This document shows, piece after piece, positions 35,660 through 49,489 of a stretch of 64,000 bases of DNA. How positions within the stretch are numbered: position 1 is the first letter of the stretch; every line of letters begins with the position of its first letter. The DNA is from Casuarius casuarius (taxonomy: Eukaryota > Chordata > Aves > Casuariiformes > Casuariidae), in the NCBI GenBank assembly GCA_003342895.1, contig PTFA01000159.1, positions 806,001 through 870,000 of the forward strand, read 5' to 3'. Position numbers and translations under genes: made by a program. Under the pieces are notes generated by a model, which was not told where the DNA came from, made no database searches, and worked only from the letters and a program-made list of their open reading frames with translations.

Positions 35660-38600
35660 AAAAAAAGATTCGTATTCTAGATTATTACATAGTGTGAAGA
35701 CCAAACAAAATACCTACAGCAAATCAGACAGCTGAAGAAATGAACTGTGAAAGGTTACTATCTTCTTTTACTTACTGATAGGATCAAATTAAGGCCTCAG
35801 TGACAAGAGCAGCACTTGGGCAAAGACTTAACTATGTCTTCTTCCTTTTCAAAACTTTCCTGTCTTGTAACTGAGTACTGAAGACTTTTATGTTATATTT
35901 CTGTGAAAATGCTTGAAGATGCATACATTTTTCTAGTTACAAGGACAGAGTCCTATTTTAAGGGATTTTAAAGATTTAGTTGGAAGAGAGGAGAGAGCAC
36001 TGAAATCTGTATGCATGTATTAAGGAATGTCTTTTCTACAGACCTGTAATCTCTGCCATGTGATCATTTCTGAACATTTGAAATGAATCATGAGGTGTTA
36101 AATTAAGGCTGTCTTTTGCTTTGGCTTGCTCCAGAGACCAGCTTTTGTCTAATGACTGTATAAACCTGAATGTCAAAATTGCATCTGCTAAATGTGTCAT
36201 GAATGTATGAAACTGGTAAACCTCTTCTTGAAACTGTATATTCGATTTCAGAAAGAATTTAAATGTTCAAGAAAAGATTCATCTATTTTATGAAACTGGT
36301 TATCTATCTTGTGCAATACGTGAATTGTTTTAGTCAGATAGGTGTATTTCTCTTTAGTAGCATCTCATGTTAATGCTTCAGAATTTACTTTAGGAAATAA
36401 AGGAAATCTCATCTGATGTACCTGCCAGGTTGGTTTAGATAGGCAGCATTTCATACCACAAAACTTGCAGATTTGGCCAGGACACTAAAACTGATATCCT
36501 TACACTTGTTGAAATACATCAGAGAATCTGTAATGATGACAACTTGCCTGGAGCAAGACTTCTGCTTTGTTCAGACCAACTTCAGAAGTCCCACTTCTGT
36601 TGTCACCATGCTATGACACTGTCTCAGGACAGGGCTGAGGGAGAGGAGTCTTTGTTCCTGTAAAAGCTCAGGCATAAATGTACATATAATGGTTAAAATA
36701 AGAACAGTGGTAAAAACCAGTACACAAAAAGTTACATACATGTGTGCATGCGCTTGCAGAACCAGGGTCTCAGAAAGAACAGCATGGTCCATAAATGCAA
36801 GTCATCATTAGAGAAAACTCACTTTCCTTGAAAATTCTTCCTCCAAACAGTAATAAAAACTTTTTCTGAAGACATCTGGGAAATAAACATTCTGAAGGTA
36901 AAAATTCAAATTAAGACATTATTAAACATCAAAGTAATAGAATGATGTAAAACTGGGATGTCAGTTGGTTATTCCTTCTTGTTTGGATATGGACACACCA
37001 CCTAGGAAATGAAGTTACCAGCAGTAAAGAGAAACAGTAATAAATCAGGAAGGATGTCTGAAGCAGCTTAACACCACACTATATGCTTTGAAGAGAAGGA
37101 GATGTTCTTAGTGGAGAAATAAAGCAAACTCAAGTGAAGAGGTCAATGTGAAGAACAGCACATCAATCAACTCACTGACACAAAAAGGTCTGGAAATGGA
37201 GCTAAGACTTTGCCTCTGATCTATCAGCACTAGTAATACAGGTGAGCCTTCTGTGATTAAGCATTTACAGGGATTATGAACAAAATCAAAGTACATTGGT
37301 GAATCTTATCTTAGGAAATATCATTCTCAAACAATCCCAGTGGGCTTTACCCAAAATCTGACTTTCTATTCAGATCAACTGGCAACTTGTCACAAAACAG
37401 ACCAGCAATGCAATCCACTCTACCATAAGAGCAGGTTATTGTTCTTAGGAAAAATAGGATATAGCAAAGTGTTCCAATTATTATTCACTGCAGTTCTGGG
37501 GGGAAAAAAGTATTTATTTCTTCTGTTTCTATCATACCAAAACTTGGTGTGCCTTAAGAGTGAATAAAGTGGTCCTAAAATATACAGACATCTTTCCTTA
37601 AAGATTTTACTTTAAAAGGCCACTTTTCATGCAATGAAACTCTCTAAAACCACACATAATTGCTTGCTTTTTGTGAAGATAACATAAATGCCCTTTTAGT
37701 AAAATCTATTCCAAAGTAGCATTTCAAAAATCTGAAAAATAGTAGATGCTGGCTGAAACTGTCCAAATAACCTTCTTTCTAATTTCTGAATGCGTGCAAG
37801 AGTTCTACAGTGTGATCTTATTTGGAAAGGTTAAAACAATTTCTATAGTAGCTTACTGGTTCTGTAATTTATACTTTATATATTATAGCTCATATATGAA
37901 CTGTGTATATTGCTTCACCTACATGACCTGTCCATCTTTTTTTGAGTGATGCAATGAACTCAGTCAGGCAAAAAGTCTGAATTAACAGTGAAACTGCAGA
38001 TGCGTGACAGCACATATATTATTCTGATGAAAAAGAAAGTTCACTGACAGAGCTTCACAGCTAAATTTGCTTTCTTTGCTTGCCTCTGTTTAGTCCTATC
38101 ACCACAAACTGACAGGCTGGGAGTATAAAAAACAAAACAAAAAAATAACAGATGAAGAATCAATTTTTTTTCAATTTTCTGACTGGTGATGGGTGCTTAT
38201 TTTTGCTAGAATTAGGTGTTACCTTCACAAAATGCATTCCCTTGGTGAAAAAAAAGATGCCATCAATGACTACCAACTTTTTCATCCTGTCAAATGAGTG
38301 GAAAAAGGAGAAGACCTTTGATGGTGCTGGAATCCCATTACATCCAAGTACTAAATAAAACAGTGGAAGACAGACACATTACTGAGAAGACTTTTTGTGT
38401 TTAAAGTAAAAATTAATAAATTTTAGAGTGTTAAATAACATATACAGCAAAGGTAAAAAGTGAGGCACTTCCATCTTACAATTCACATTCTTTCCCCAGT
38501 GTGGAATTAACCTTTCAAAAATGCTGTCTTTTATTCAGCATTTTAGAGAACACCCAAATCAGCAGATGCGAAAACAGCTATTTTGATTCATGGCAGAAAT

Positions 38601-38685
38601 CATTATGTCATTTGTTTGAGATACCATTGTTACTGGCACCATTAAAGCTAAAAAAGACAGGAAAAAAAGGAAAAAAAAGAATTAC
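35660..38685. other. Unique AT-rich non-coding DNA
   Basis: No gene or recognised repeat. All frames are short. Confidence 0.6.
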
Positions 38686-39070
38686 TGCTGGCAGCCAGGC
38701 ATGCTGTCCTGGCGGCTGGTGCATCAGGTGCCACGCTGCTGTCCCCAAGCCACCTCTAACCGACCTCCCTTGCACTGCTCTGGGTGTAACCACCATCACA
38801 GATGGCCAGAGCCTACAATACCATCGCTTCCTTATCTGCTCCTGCCAAAACAATCTGGGTTAGCATAAATGCTTTCAACAGTCGATTTTTGGGTTACTTC
38901 TGTAAAACTGAGGCTTGCCTTTGTAGAACAGAGGGCCTATACCTGTGCCCCTAAGTATAGTCTCTATAGAGGGACTACAGCATGTGTAAGTATACCAGCA
39001 GCCTGGGGATGTGGGCTGGGGCAGGGGGGGACAGGCAGCCTGAGGGAAAAAAAATCTCTTAACCTGACTC
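38686..39070. other. GC-rich patch in AT-rich surroundings
   Basis: Between about 38686 and 39070 the base composition is visibly richer in G and C and includes scattered CpG. Both strands are open for 70 to 120 codons (38501-38863 plus, 38608-38853 minus, 38875-39192 minus), but the peptides have no domain I recognise. It may be an old insertion or a small regulatory island; I cannot tell which. Confidence 0.4.
39005..39030 (+). other. G-quadruplex motif
   Basis: Four G runs of four, three, four and seven bases are separated by loops ATGT, CT and CA. This satisfies the G3+N1-7 rule with short loops, which favours a stable structure. It lies inside the GC-rich patch. Confidence 0.7.
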
Positions 39071-39750
39071 AGCTGGAACAGTACATCTGACCACATCCTT
39101 TCCCAAGTCTGTGAATATTTTAGGCCCATTAATCTTGCTCTTATAAAAGTCAGCACAAATGAGGTGACTAAAGAACTAGGAACGTGGAACATTATTTAAG
39201 TAAAAATAAGTACCCCAGACCTTAAATTACTACTAAGGAAATAGTCTTGCTAATCTGCTGCTGCTTTCTCTATTTCTCTCCCCCCTTTTTTTCCGATTTA
39301 TTGGCAGATAAGTGAAAAAAGATTTATTCTTCCTAAGATCAGGCACCAGACAGAAGTATTTTTCCTCCCCAATGTCATTTCTCAACAGGCAGATAAAGGA
39401 AATCTCCCTTCTAATTTAGCTCATCAGACCCAGGATAAGGCAGAGACAGACAGGAGATGTAGATTTGGACCACTTCAGGCTAATGAGGATATAAAAATAG
39501 AGTTTCTTTTCCTGAACTACTGGGGTTTAAAAACACACAGATATTTTTCAAGAGAAACTTGAGCGAGGCACCCAAATCCAGAGGTGACTTACACAACTGC
39601 AGCTGTTTCAAGCTGCAACTTCAAATCTTATACACACTCAGATTTGTAAAAGAGGTGAAATTTCAGATCTGCTCTCTCTAGTATGCCTTAGACGTCCTTC
39701 CGTTTCGTATATCATATTCGTGACCCATATCCAAAAGTCTCTGCTCTTCC
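39071..39750. other. Unique non-coding DNA
   Basis: No gene or recognised repeat; AT-rich with short pyrimidine runs near 39277-39293. Confidence 0.5.
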
Positions 39751-39762
39751 CACGTGCACGTG
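39751..39762. promoter_or_regulatory. Two abutting CACGTG E-boxes
   Basis: CACGTGCACGTG is two canonical E-boxes head to tail, and the whole 12-mer is palindromic. CACGTG is bound by bHLH factors such as USF, MITF/TFE and CLOCK-BMAL1. In AT-rich DNA this is an uncommon sequence. Function is inferred from motif only. Confidence 0.4.
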
Positions 39763-42700
39763 TTAAGGGAAATTGGATGTTGTAATCTTTTTGTGAATTC
39801 TGCTGCAGAAGATCAGCATGGCGATGTTAAAATAACCTCTATAGAAATTATGCAACAACTATGTAATTAGCAAAGTCAGCCTAATCTAGAAAATTTAGGA
39901 TTTTCCAATGAAAATGGAATTATGGCCTTGATTAAAGAGTTATTTCCCTACCATAAAATGCCACTGGGAATTTTAAAATTCTGTATGAAGGTTGTAGTTC
40001 TGTAACCAACTCCATAACATTCTATAAGTGCCTTATAAACATTATCTTTAAACTTGAAAATATAATTCCATGAAAGACTGTACATATAGCTAATGCTGAG
40101 TGTTAAAGGTATTTTTGTTCTGTTTTTCAAAACCTTATTCTTCTTTTTCATCTTTCATTTATGTACTACTTGAATTCTGAATACCAACATTATGAATTCA
40201 AGTTTCCCTTAAATGAGTAGCCTGATTAAGAATAAATACATTGTTGTTTTCTTAAGATTATTCTGAATGAATTCAAACATGCTATCAGCTAAATCTGATG
40301 AGAAACACAGATGTTCTGAACTTTCAATGAATATCTCCGGTGGTTGCTGAACAGCAAATAAATTCATTTGATGTACCATAACCCCAGTGGAATAAAATCT
40401 TGCCTGATAAATATGTTATTCAAAGTCAAAACATAAATTTCTAATTTCAACTAAGGACACTATAAAATGTCTATCACAATAAGCTGAAAATTAATAAAAT
40501 ATGTGTTCCAGAGATTCACTTCTGTTTTCTGAATTTAGGGGTTGCTAGGAGATGAAAAATAAGTTGATTGAATCAATAGAAAAGGCTTATGGAGAAATAT
40601 GAAATGGATAGCAGGGTACCACTCTTTTGAACATAAATTAGCATAGTGTTATGAAAAAAATGCATTTTACAGAATTATTGGGCTGCAGACTTGATAAAAA
40701 ATTGCTAGCAGANGACACGAACACAAAAATGATTCTGGAGACACTTAATGCTTAATAATAGAAAGCAAAAAAAATCTGAGAATAAGAGAAAAGGAGAAAA
40801 CTGGGGATGTAAGAAATCAGACAAGCCAGCTGCTCTTTAGATCTAGAACAACTACTACTGAAACCTGTTTTGACATGATTAAGGAAAATTGCTGTTGAAA
40901 ATTCGTATTCATAGAGGTATAGTCAAAGCCAAAAGAGCATGTTTACATCTCTTTGTTTAAAAAAGTCTAATCAGCTTCCCTAGCTAATTAGAGTATCCTT
41001 ATAACACTTCACATTTTCAGAACAAGAATATAGTCTCAAGGGCAGAGAAGAATATAATATACTGAACCATCATTAGCACAAGCGGGGCACTCAGTATATT
41101 TCCTAGACACTACATGAGGAAATTTCTGAAAGAACCACTATGCTTTGTTTGATTTTACATATACAAAAATCTAAATAGATCAGTGCAATGATCAAGCTGT
41201 ACTTTTATATTCTGAAAGAATTAGTGGTATATTTATTTATACTTTTTCTAAAGTAATACTGCTCTGGATATGTTGTATTTGTCTTAAAGGTTAAATTTCC
41301 TTAAAGGACAGAATGGGGATTGAGGGATTAAGGAAAATCAAACTGCAGGGGAAAGTGCTAGAGAAAGTGGGGCAATTTAGATATAGGAATAAGTGAAAAT
41401 GGAATGCAAAGCCATTTGTAATCATTAGATTTCAATCTTGAGTACGATTACAGGCATCCTTTTGGGAACCAGAGAAAAGCCAAGAATATACGGGACTGAA
41501 AACAATGGAAAAATCTGAATTCCATTTTTAATATCTGTCAGAAAAGGCTGTATGTATGGAAAACTTCTTCCCAAATGCCAGCTATCAAATAACAAGCATT
41601 AATGAGACAAGTAACATCAAAACTCAGTTACTGTGACATATAGGATGAATATGCAGGATTCTCATTCTCTATTTACCCGATCACAGCAGTAGTGGCAAAG
41701 GCCACAGACATATATTACCTGTAAAGTTTCTGACAATGAGACCGATCTTGTCGATCTCCTCAGCCCAGCTCAAGTCTTCCTGTAGCAGTCTTTTGAGCAA
41801 AAATGAGGTCCACCAGCTCATTACCTGCCTTTCCTCTGCTAAGCTCTAGTGGGAATCTTGACTGTCTCCAGGGTTTCTTTATGCCACAGCTTAACTTTAG
41901 AGAGGCACTGGGTTGTCTCCCAAGAATATGCTTTTGCCTTCATTAGCTCTCTTAGCCTTTGGCAGGTTTTTGTCATTCCACTAACTACTAGGAGGATCTG
42001 CATTTCAGATGTCCTTTTCTTTTTGTCTAGCTTCTTTTAGATTTGTGTGCAGTGTCAAAGTAGTTTATGCCAGCAGACTTAAAATACTTGCCCATGCAGT
42101 CATGGACAAAGTATTTGTTAACCCTGGGGAAATTTCACGCTAACACTTAAGTGCAATTCCACTCTGCTGGCATTAGCAACATTGAGAATTTAGCACAGTT
42201 AGGTTCTTTTTGAGAGTATGGGTCACAGCATAGAGCAAACATGAAGCTATGTGAATGCAGTCTGCATGTTATCAAACCCAGACAAGTAGTCTGAGGGCTG
42301 AAATGTTATGTTCTGCCTCTCTGCAGGACTTATTAGCCTGGGGCAAGCCCAGTGCTAACTGCATCTAGCTGGTTTCCAGAGAGCTTATAAGGAAGAGCCT
42401 GCAGCTTTTTTAAAAACACCAGACAAATATTGTGTTGAATAAAGCCTACCTTATAAGAGATGCCCAGATTACCTCACAGCTTTCAGCTCTGTAACACTGA
42501 TCTTGCTTCTGGACACCTGGCAATGATGGGGATTTCCTTGAAAAATTATTCTAGTCTGAACATGGCTTGGGACAGGTGGTTAAATCAACTTTACCACAAT
42601 GACTAAAACCTGCTGTGGAGAGAAACAGTAAAGGTGATAAGGGGAAGGATTCTTCAGTCCTCAGAGCCTATAGAGAAAGAGTTTGCTAGCTGGATGAAGA

Positions 42701-43530
42701 CAATGAGTAATTTGCAATAGAGCAGAAAAACAAAGCGTGACAGGTCTGGTGTCTAATAGAGTAGCTTATCTACAGGCAACTTTGTCACTTTTGAAATCTT
42801 TTTATGAGGTCAAAAAGTAATTATATTTGTATACAATATTTGATTAAATTTAACCATCAGCACTGACCCAGCGTAAAAACAAATACCATGTAAATCCCAC
42901 TTGAGTACCAGGAGTTTTCCCCATCTTAATTACAGTAAGTACAACGAGTTTACATAATTCTATCTATCACTTCTGCTTCTGTCAGAAAGGAGATAAACAT
43001 TCAATCTGAACCTGTTTGGAAAAAGGATATTTAATTCCAGAGTGTCTGGCTGTTTCCTCCTGCTTCTCCCATAGATACTGAATTGTTTACATTGGTCGTA
43101 TTTCTGGGCAGCTGATTCACACCATTGAAAAGCCTCCCCTGATAAATGAACCCCTGTTCCCAACCAAAAATTGAAGATACCATCTCTGGGCTACTCTTCA
43201 CTAGATGTAACCTCGCTGCTATAACCAGGTAAAGGACTCTCAAAGTCATAGACCCACAGAAACAAAGTCAAGAACTCGAGGTTCTCACTGGAAGTCCTAG
43301 GGCATTAGCCAGTGGTCCGCTATCTTTGGGAGGTAGAAACCATATCAGAATATTAACATTTCTTGTGAACCAGAAGCCCAGCTTTGGACTGACTAAGTTT
43401 TACAAATATTGTTTTAATCTCTAGTTTAGAAAATAATCAGCTCAACTTTGTTCTAACCATATGAGGATCTTGACTTTTTAGTACCTTTTGATTCTGAAGG
43501 AAAAGATTAATGGTAAATTTATAAATATGC
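39763..43530. other. Unique AT-rich non-coding DNA
   Basis: No gene or recognised repeat. One ambiguous base (N) lies at 40713. Predicted frames are short and without domains. Confidence 0.6.
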
Positions 43531-44488
43531 AGAATCACACAGTCACAGAATGGCTGAGGTTGGAAGAGACCTCTGGAGATAGTCTAGTCCAGCCCTCACT
43601 GCTCAGAGCAGGGTCAACTACAGCAGGTTGCCCAGGGCCATGTCCAGCTGGGTTTTGAATATCTCCGAAGATGGAGACTCCTCAACCCCTCTGGGCAACC
43701 TATTCCAGTGTTCAACTTCCCTCACAGTAAAAAAGTTTTTTTTAATGTTTGAACAAAACTTCCTATAATCTCAATTTTTGCCTATTGCCTCTTCTTCTTT
43801 CACTTCATACCACTGAGAAGAGTCTGGCTGTGTTCTTTACTGTCCCCAATCCACCATCAGATATTTACATACAAGGAGAAGATCCCCTGAGTCTTTTCAT
43901 CCCCAGGCTAAACAATCCCAGTTCTCTCAGCCTTTCCTTCTTTGTCAGATACTTAATCCTCTTTGTGATCCTTCACTAGACTCGCTCCAGTATGCCCATG
44001 ATGCTCTTGTACTGGGGAGCCTAGCACTGGACACAGCACTCCAGGTGTGACCTCACCAGGGCTGAGTATAGGGGAAGGATCACCTTCCTCAATGTGCTGG
44101 CAGTGCTCTTTCTCATGCAGCCCAGGATACCATTGGCCTTGTTTGCCAGAAGGGCACATTGCTGGCTAACGGTCAGCTTGTCCACCAGGACTCCCAGGTC
44201 CCTCTCTGCAGAGCTGCTTCCCAGGAGGTCAGCCCCCAGGATCTATTGTTGTGTGGAGTTGTTCCTCCCCAGGTGCAGGACTCTGCACTTGCCTTTGTTG
44301 AACTTCATGAAGTTCCTCTCTGCCCATCTCTCCAGCCCATGGAGGTCCCTCTGAACAGCAGCACAGCCCTCTGGTGTACCAGCCGCTCCTCCCAGGTTAG
44401 TTTCATCAGCAAACTTGCTGAGGGCACACTCTGTCCCATCCTCCAGGTCATTAATGAAGATATTAAACAGTATTGACATCAGCATCAA
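43531..44488 (-). mobile_element. CR1 LINE, 5'-truncated, including part of the reverse transcriptase
   Basis: The minus-strand 3' end is a slightly altered octamer tail (complement AGAATCACACAGTCACAGAA). Next come the CR1 blocks GAGACCTCTGGAGATAG and CTGCTCAGAGCAGGGTC on the plus strand. The element runs about 957 bp, through CCAGGTGTGACCTCACCAG and CCCAGGTCCCTCTC, and breaks off at 44488 in the block coding for the start of the reverse-transcriptase palm. It is of the same general type as the copy at 35162 but twice as long. Short deletions and frame breaks show it is dead. Confidence 0.96.
44243..44488 (-). pseudogene. CR1 reverse transcriptase fragment with altered catalytic box
   Basis: The minus-strand frame has LFNIFINDLEDGTECAL, then KFADETNLGG and FMKFNKGKCRVLHLGRNN, the hallmark segment of CR1 reverse transcriptase. 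The catalytic FADD box reads FADE here (residues 26-29 of the open frame), so the second aspartate is replaced by glutamate. The frame stops soon after. Upstream RT, the endonuclease and ORF1 are missing. Confidence 0.93.
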
Positions 44489-47400
44489 AAGTTGTGTAAT
44501 TTTGTTATTTTTTTACTGGAGTTACTGACCCATGTAATTTACTGTTTTGAATAGGATGTTTCGTGTCACATTTTCAGAGGGACCTCAGCTGATTTTCAGC
44601 ATTCAGGAAAGCTAGTACCACTTTAATAGGAACGTGTCCTTTCTCAGAGTACTGTTTAAAGGGTGTTAGTAATATCTACTTCTGTCAGCTTTATAGTTCT
44701 GTCAAATAATTCATGTCTACTGAATGGGATAAGAAAATCAATTGATATTTCTCTCACACATTTTATTTTCTCTCACACAGATGCTTATTTAGTGAAGGTT
44801 TAAAAAATAATCTCTTCAAATACCCGTAATACATACAGCTGACATCACCATGGCATGCTGAAAATGCCTTTGTAAAGGATCTGTAGCAGAAAGTTGACTG
44901 AGTCAGAGAGATACCCCAGTCTAACAGATGTGCTCTTATCTGTACAGGTTTGCACTTCTTTGTATTTTCAAAGATTGACTTCAAACATTAGAACCCTTGG
45001 CATGGTTAATATTTTTATGATCAGCTCAGTGCTGAAGACAGTGAGTGCAATTGTTTTAATGAATACCTCCCAAAATATCATCAGGTACCCTAAGGTGGCC
45101 TTAAACTTAGAATAGCTAATAATTTTAGTAGTATGATGTTGTATGTATTATGGTATGCTACATTGTTAATACATGCAATTGAATAAAAATTTTTTTTAGC
45201 TTTGAACACATAAATAAAATCATAATGACATAGTAAACACAAGAATGAGCAGTATACAGACACTATAGGACTTTAAAGCAAGTACACAGAATAGTTTAGA
45301 GGAGTTTCTTGTTGAACTTTTTTTGACAAAACATCAATTTTGTGAATATTGAAACTTACAAAAATCTTTTTGATATTTTGCTTAGGAAAAACAAAAATCA
45401 AGCATTTCAGTAATATAAAGAAGTCAAAGTTTTCTTCTAATTTTTTAATGAGTAAAGGTTGAAATTGAATTATATCAGCCAAAAAGATTTGAAGTAATAT
45501 TCAAAATTCTACTTTTGGGGAGTATTTCTGAATACTTTCTTGCAGTCCTTTGATGGGGAATCCTGAAGACTTTTTTTTCAAGTACATTTTTTTTTATGGA
45601 ACTACAATGCTTAAGTATCATATTGTGAACCTATAATTCCAAATTCATATCATATTGAATATATGTTATATTGGATTAAATAATTTAGTGTATATTATAC
45701 TGAGTTTAACAGATAATGACATCTTGAAAAGAGAAGATTCTCTCCAGCATGAATGGCTTAGAAAATGTAACAAAAACAGTTTTCTGAAATACATTCATAT
45801 CACACTTGATGGACTTATTCTAATTATTGTATATGAAGATGCTTGGACAACTACAAATCATCAAATCACCAACTTGTAATTTTTGTAATTTGCTGTTTTT
45901 ATGACTTGCTTGCATTACAATTAATCTCAGACATTCAAACCAACGTATTACTATAAAAACACTTTATATCCCATTCTTACTTCAGGAAATCTGTGAAAGT
46001 TTTTCTGCGAGAGCTCAGCAGCTGCGAAGTCAAGCCTCTCATAGAAGTTAAAAATAAACAAGCTAAAAACAAAGCCTGGAACCCCATTTTATAGTTGGAA
46101 ACTTGCACGTAAAGGAAATAACTGATGTCTTTTCAGACTTTAATAGTAAGTCTAGAACAAATCCAGAAAGATACCTGTACCTATCATATGAAATATACCT
46201 AATCATATGAAAACATAATCCAGTGTCCTTAATCACAATGTAACATCCTTCTTCTCTTTTCCATGTTTACCCACATAAATATTATTTATGTTATTGAAGT
46301 TAATAGTTTTATTGCCAGATGGTCTAGCTTTTCGTTTCAAGGTGGTAATATGCTTAAACAAAAGCACTATTTTTGTAACTTAAAACACCACACTTGATAT
46401 GTTATTAATAGTTACAAAGTCAGAAATCAGATGTACAATTTGTAAACATTTTGACAGTCACTGGGCATTCATAGTAGTGACTAAAATTTTGTCAGGATTT
46501 ATCCAAAATTCATTAGCAGTTCCCTTATTTAACACGTCTGTTACCTTCTTAAAGAGCAAAATCAATATCAAAACCATTTTGGAGATCAGTCATAGACATA
46601 AGTACGACAAATAGTAAGTACTGAGCTAACAGTTTATAAACAATTAATGAGCTGAATATATTCTACAAAACTATTGAACAAATAACTATAAATAAATACA
46701 CCTGCAGAAGTCAAAAGCGGGTCATGCAAAGATTATTAATGGAATGATGCAATACATTTGTAATTTGATTTTTCAACCAAACATAAAATTACTGATACTG
46801 AAATCAAAATGAAGGCGACAGACTTACCAATCTATAAAGAAAAAAATACTTTAGCCCTGTTGTCACTGCAGTAACATTGATTCTGTCAGCAGTGAGGGTA
46901 CATTTGACATAAATCACTACAGTTAAGTCCCCTCGCTTATCACAGGCTTATCACAAGTTGTCTGTGTCAATGAGCAGGGGTCATATGTATCCAGTTTCCC
47001 AGCTGACTTCTGGAGAGGACTGAAAGAAAAATTGTCAAATGAGACTTGGAATCCTTCTTTCTCCAATACTGCTCAACTAATAAGGCCAAGGCAAGGCCAT
47101 TAATTTAAACATCACTATAAGCAATGTTATAGCTAGTACAGTTTTTACACTGCACATGTAGCTTCTTATTCATGCATAGTTCAATACTGCAGTGTATACA
47201 TCAGTATTTAAAATTATCCAGGTATAGTAAACTTCTTAGTTCCCAGTTTGGTTACTGTTAACCATAAGGAATAATACCACTGAAATCAGCAGTTATGCTA
47301 GGCATGAATTCAACACCTAGAAGATCAGAAGACAGCTTTTAATCATAATCAAAGTGAACTAAAAGCTTGTGAAACATGAAATTTATATAACTCTTCACAA

Positions 47401-48990
47401 AAACAGGGGGTTTTGTACATAAATTTGTGAGATTCAGATTTACAGCAAAAGCTACAAAACAGGAAAGTTTGAGATATTACCATAAACTATCTAAGCCTTA
47501 GCTTCCGTGGGTTAAATAACACTGGAACACATGCAAGTGATTAAAAGCAGAACTGAAAATTATCAGAGAATAAGTTAACATGATCTATATTACAATATAA
47601 TTATGTATAAACTCAAGGCCTAAAATATTATTTTTTATATGACTACATTAAAATGATTCAGTAAATTACAACATACAGATTAAGCCTTAAATGTATTAGA
47701 AATTGCCATTTTTAAAATCAGAGGAATAATATAGAACCTCTCCACCCCCAATTAGTGTGAGATGAACTGCAGGGAGCTCAGGGTCTTTAAATATTCCTCA
47801 GTATGTGCTTGTTATCTTAGACTACTGGTGGGCATTTAGATTGCAAAAAATACATTGCCCTTATAAAGATTTCAAAATCTCTCCTAAGTGGATGGTGGAG
47901 TTCAACTGGAACTTTTCAGTCAGTATCCAAGTAAGTTCAGCATTAGATGAAATGAATTCACTCATCTTTCCCTTCCTACCTTCTGGAAAATAAGGCTTCC
48001 TACATTGCAGGAAATTTTGAATTTATACCTGTGTGTTCACATGTGAAGGCCCCATTCAGGATTAAATAATACATAGCTTGACAATATATTATTTACTTCA
48101 GGAAACACAATGTGATAGATGCAATCAGACACAATATGCTGCAGCACATAACACAGCAGCTGAAAATTCAGGAGAAAGGAGAGAGAAAAAAAAAAACCAA
48201 ACCAGTCCCATTTGTGAAGCAGGAAGAGAAGACACATTTAGATCATATTTCTTAGGCTAGATAGATATTCATCACAGAGCCATTCGTTATCCAGTCCTCT
48301 TGTAAAAGAGGAGCTAGAGCATTGATAATCAGTCAAAAAAATATCATTAAAACATTACCAGCCAACAACAGCTCCACAATAGTGATTCAGATAAATGAAT
48401 TATAAAGTAATTGTCTAAGCCCAAATATGCTTACAGTTTTCTATATTTGCTCCTACATTTTAAATACAGAATAAATAGTCATCTTTGGAACACCCATACA
48501 AACAGGTATCTAACACAGAGGCATGAGTTACTGTCATGGAAAGCTACCAAATCAATTCAAGGAGCAAGGTTAAAGGATGCTAAGAATGCTTAAGCAATTC
48601 ATGAAGTGCTAAATTTTCCTTATCTTTGAGCCTATCAATTTAGGATTTGCTAAAACACTTTTGTGAAAGAAATCCAGGCACAATATGAAGACTCAAACAC
48701 ATGAAGAAAATATTCATTCTGGTTTTAGTTTGCTCTAATTAGTAATCATGGGCCCTGTTCAAAATTTTTTCCGGTTTGCCTAGCTTCGGTTTCCAACTAT
48801 TATTTTTTCTTAACTTTTTTGCTGTAGCATATCCCTCATTTTCTCCCTGTGGAAGTATTAACATATTGTAATTACAAGGTTTTGATCTATTTATTTAAAA
48901 GAAAGAGTGAACCCCCAAACCACTTTGTGTATTTCTTTGAGTACTTCTTGAAAGATAACTGTAGTTCTTCTTTTCAAAATTTTGTTTTTC
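44489..48990. other. Unique AT-rich non-coding DNA
   Basis: Strongly AT-rich throughout, with no gene and no recognised transposon. Confidence 0.6.
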
Positions 48991-48994
48991 ACCA

Positions 48995-49480
48995 TAGTGG
49001 TTAAAAACTGGACCCCCAAAACAGATACAGTATTCCAATATTGGTAAAACCACTGTCCTCACAGGCTTAGAAAAGGGAGACTATTCTTTTGTTTTGTCTA
49101 AAATTCTTTGATTCTACATTCATAGCTCACATTACTTCCTCATTTACCGCAAAATCACACTTAGAGATTATGCTGGATTATTTATGCACTCTGGTTTCAA
49201 CCTTTTTCATATTACGTGTCTCCTGGGTGTAGCCCCTTCCTTCTGCTCCTACAGCTTCTTGTAGGCATTACTTGTATTATTGTTGCTACATGTTTAATTT
49301 TACATTAAAATATATTTTTCTTTTAATATGCTCCATTTACCTATCAATCTAAATGGACCTATAGAACCATTGATTTCCTTGGCTTGTACTTCCTACATTG
49401 AGTTCTCCAGTATATATCTGCAAATAGAAGTCCTTATTCATTATAGTCGGAGGGTTTAAAAAGCTAGCAAACCCTGTTCT
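48995..49480 (-). mobile_element. Ancient CR1-clade LINE fragment
   Basis: On the plus strand the blocks CTGGACCCCCAAAACAGATACAGTATTCCA, GGGAGACTATTC, CATTTACCGCAAAATCACAC, TTGTTGCTACATGTTTAATTTTACATT and TATATCTGCAAATAG follow the order of the reverse-complemented 3' half of old amniote CR1/L3-like elements (GTATTCCAGGTGTGG, GGGAGACTATTAC, a CACACTG block, then TTTGCATTTA, then GTCATCTGCAAA). Divergence is high and the call rests on block order. The fragment should cover the region just 3' of the reverse-transcriptase active site. Confidence 0.55.
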
Positions 49481-49489
49481 CTAGTTTCA

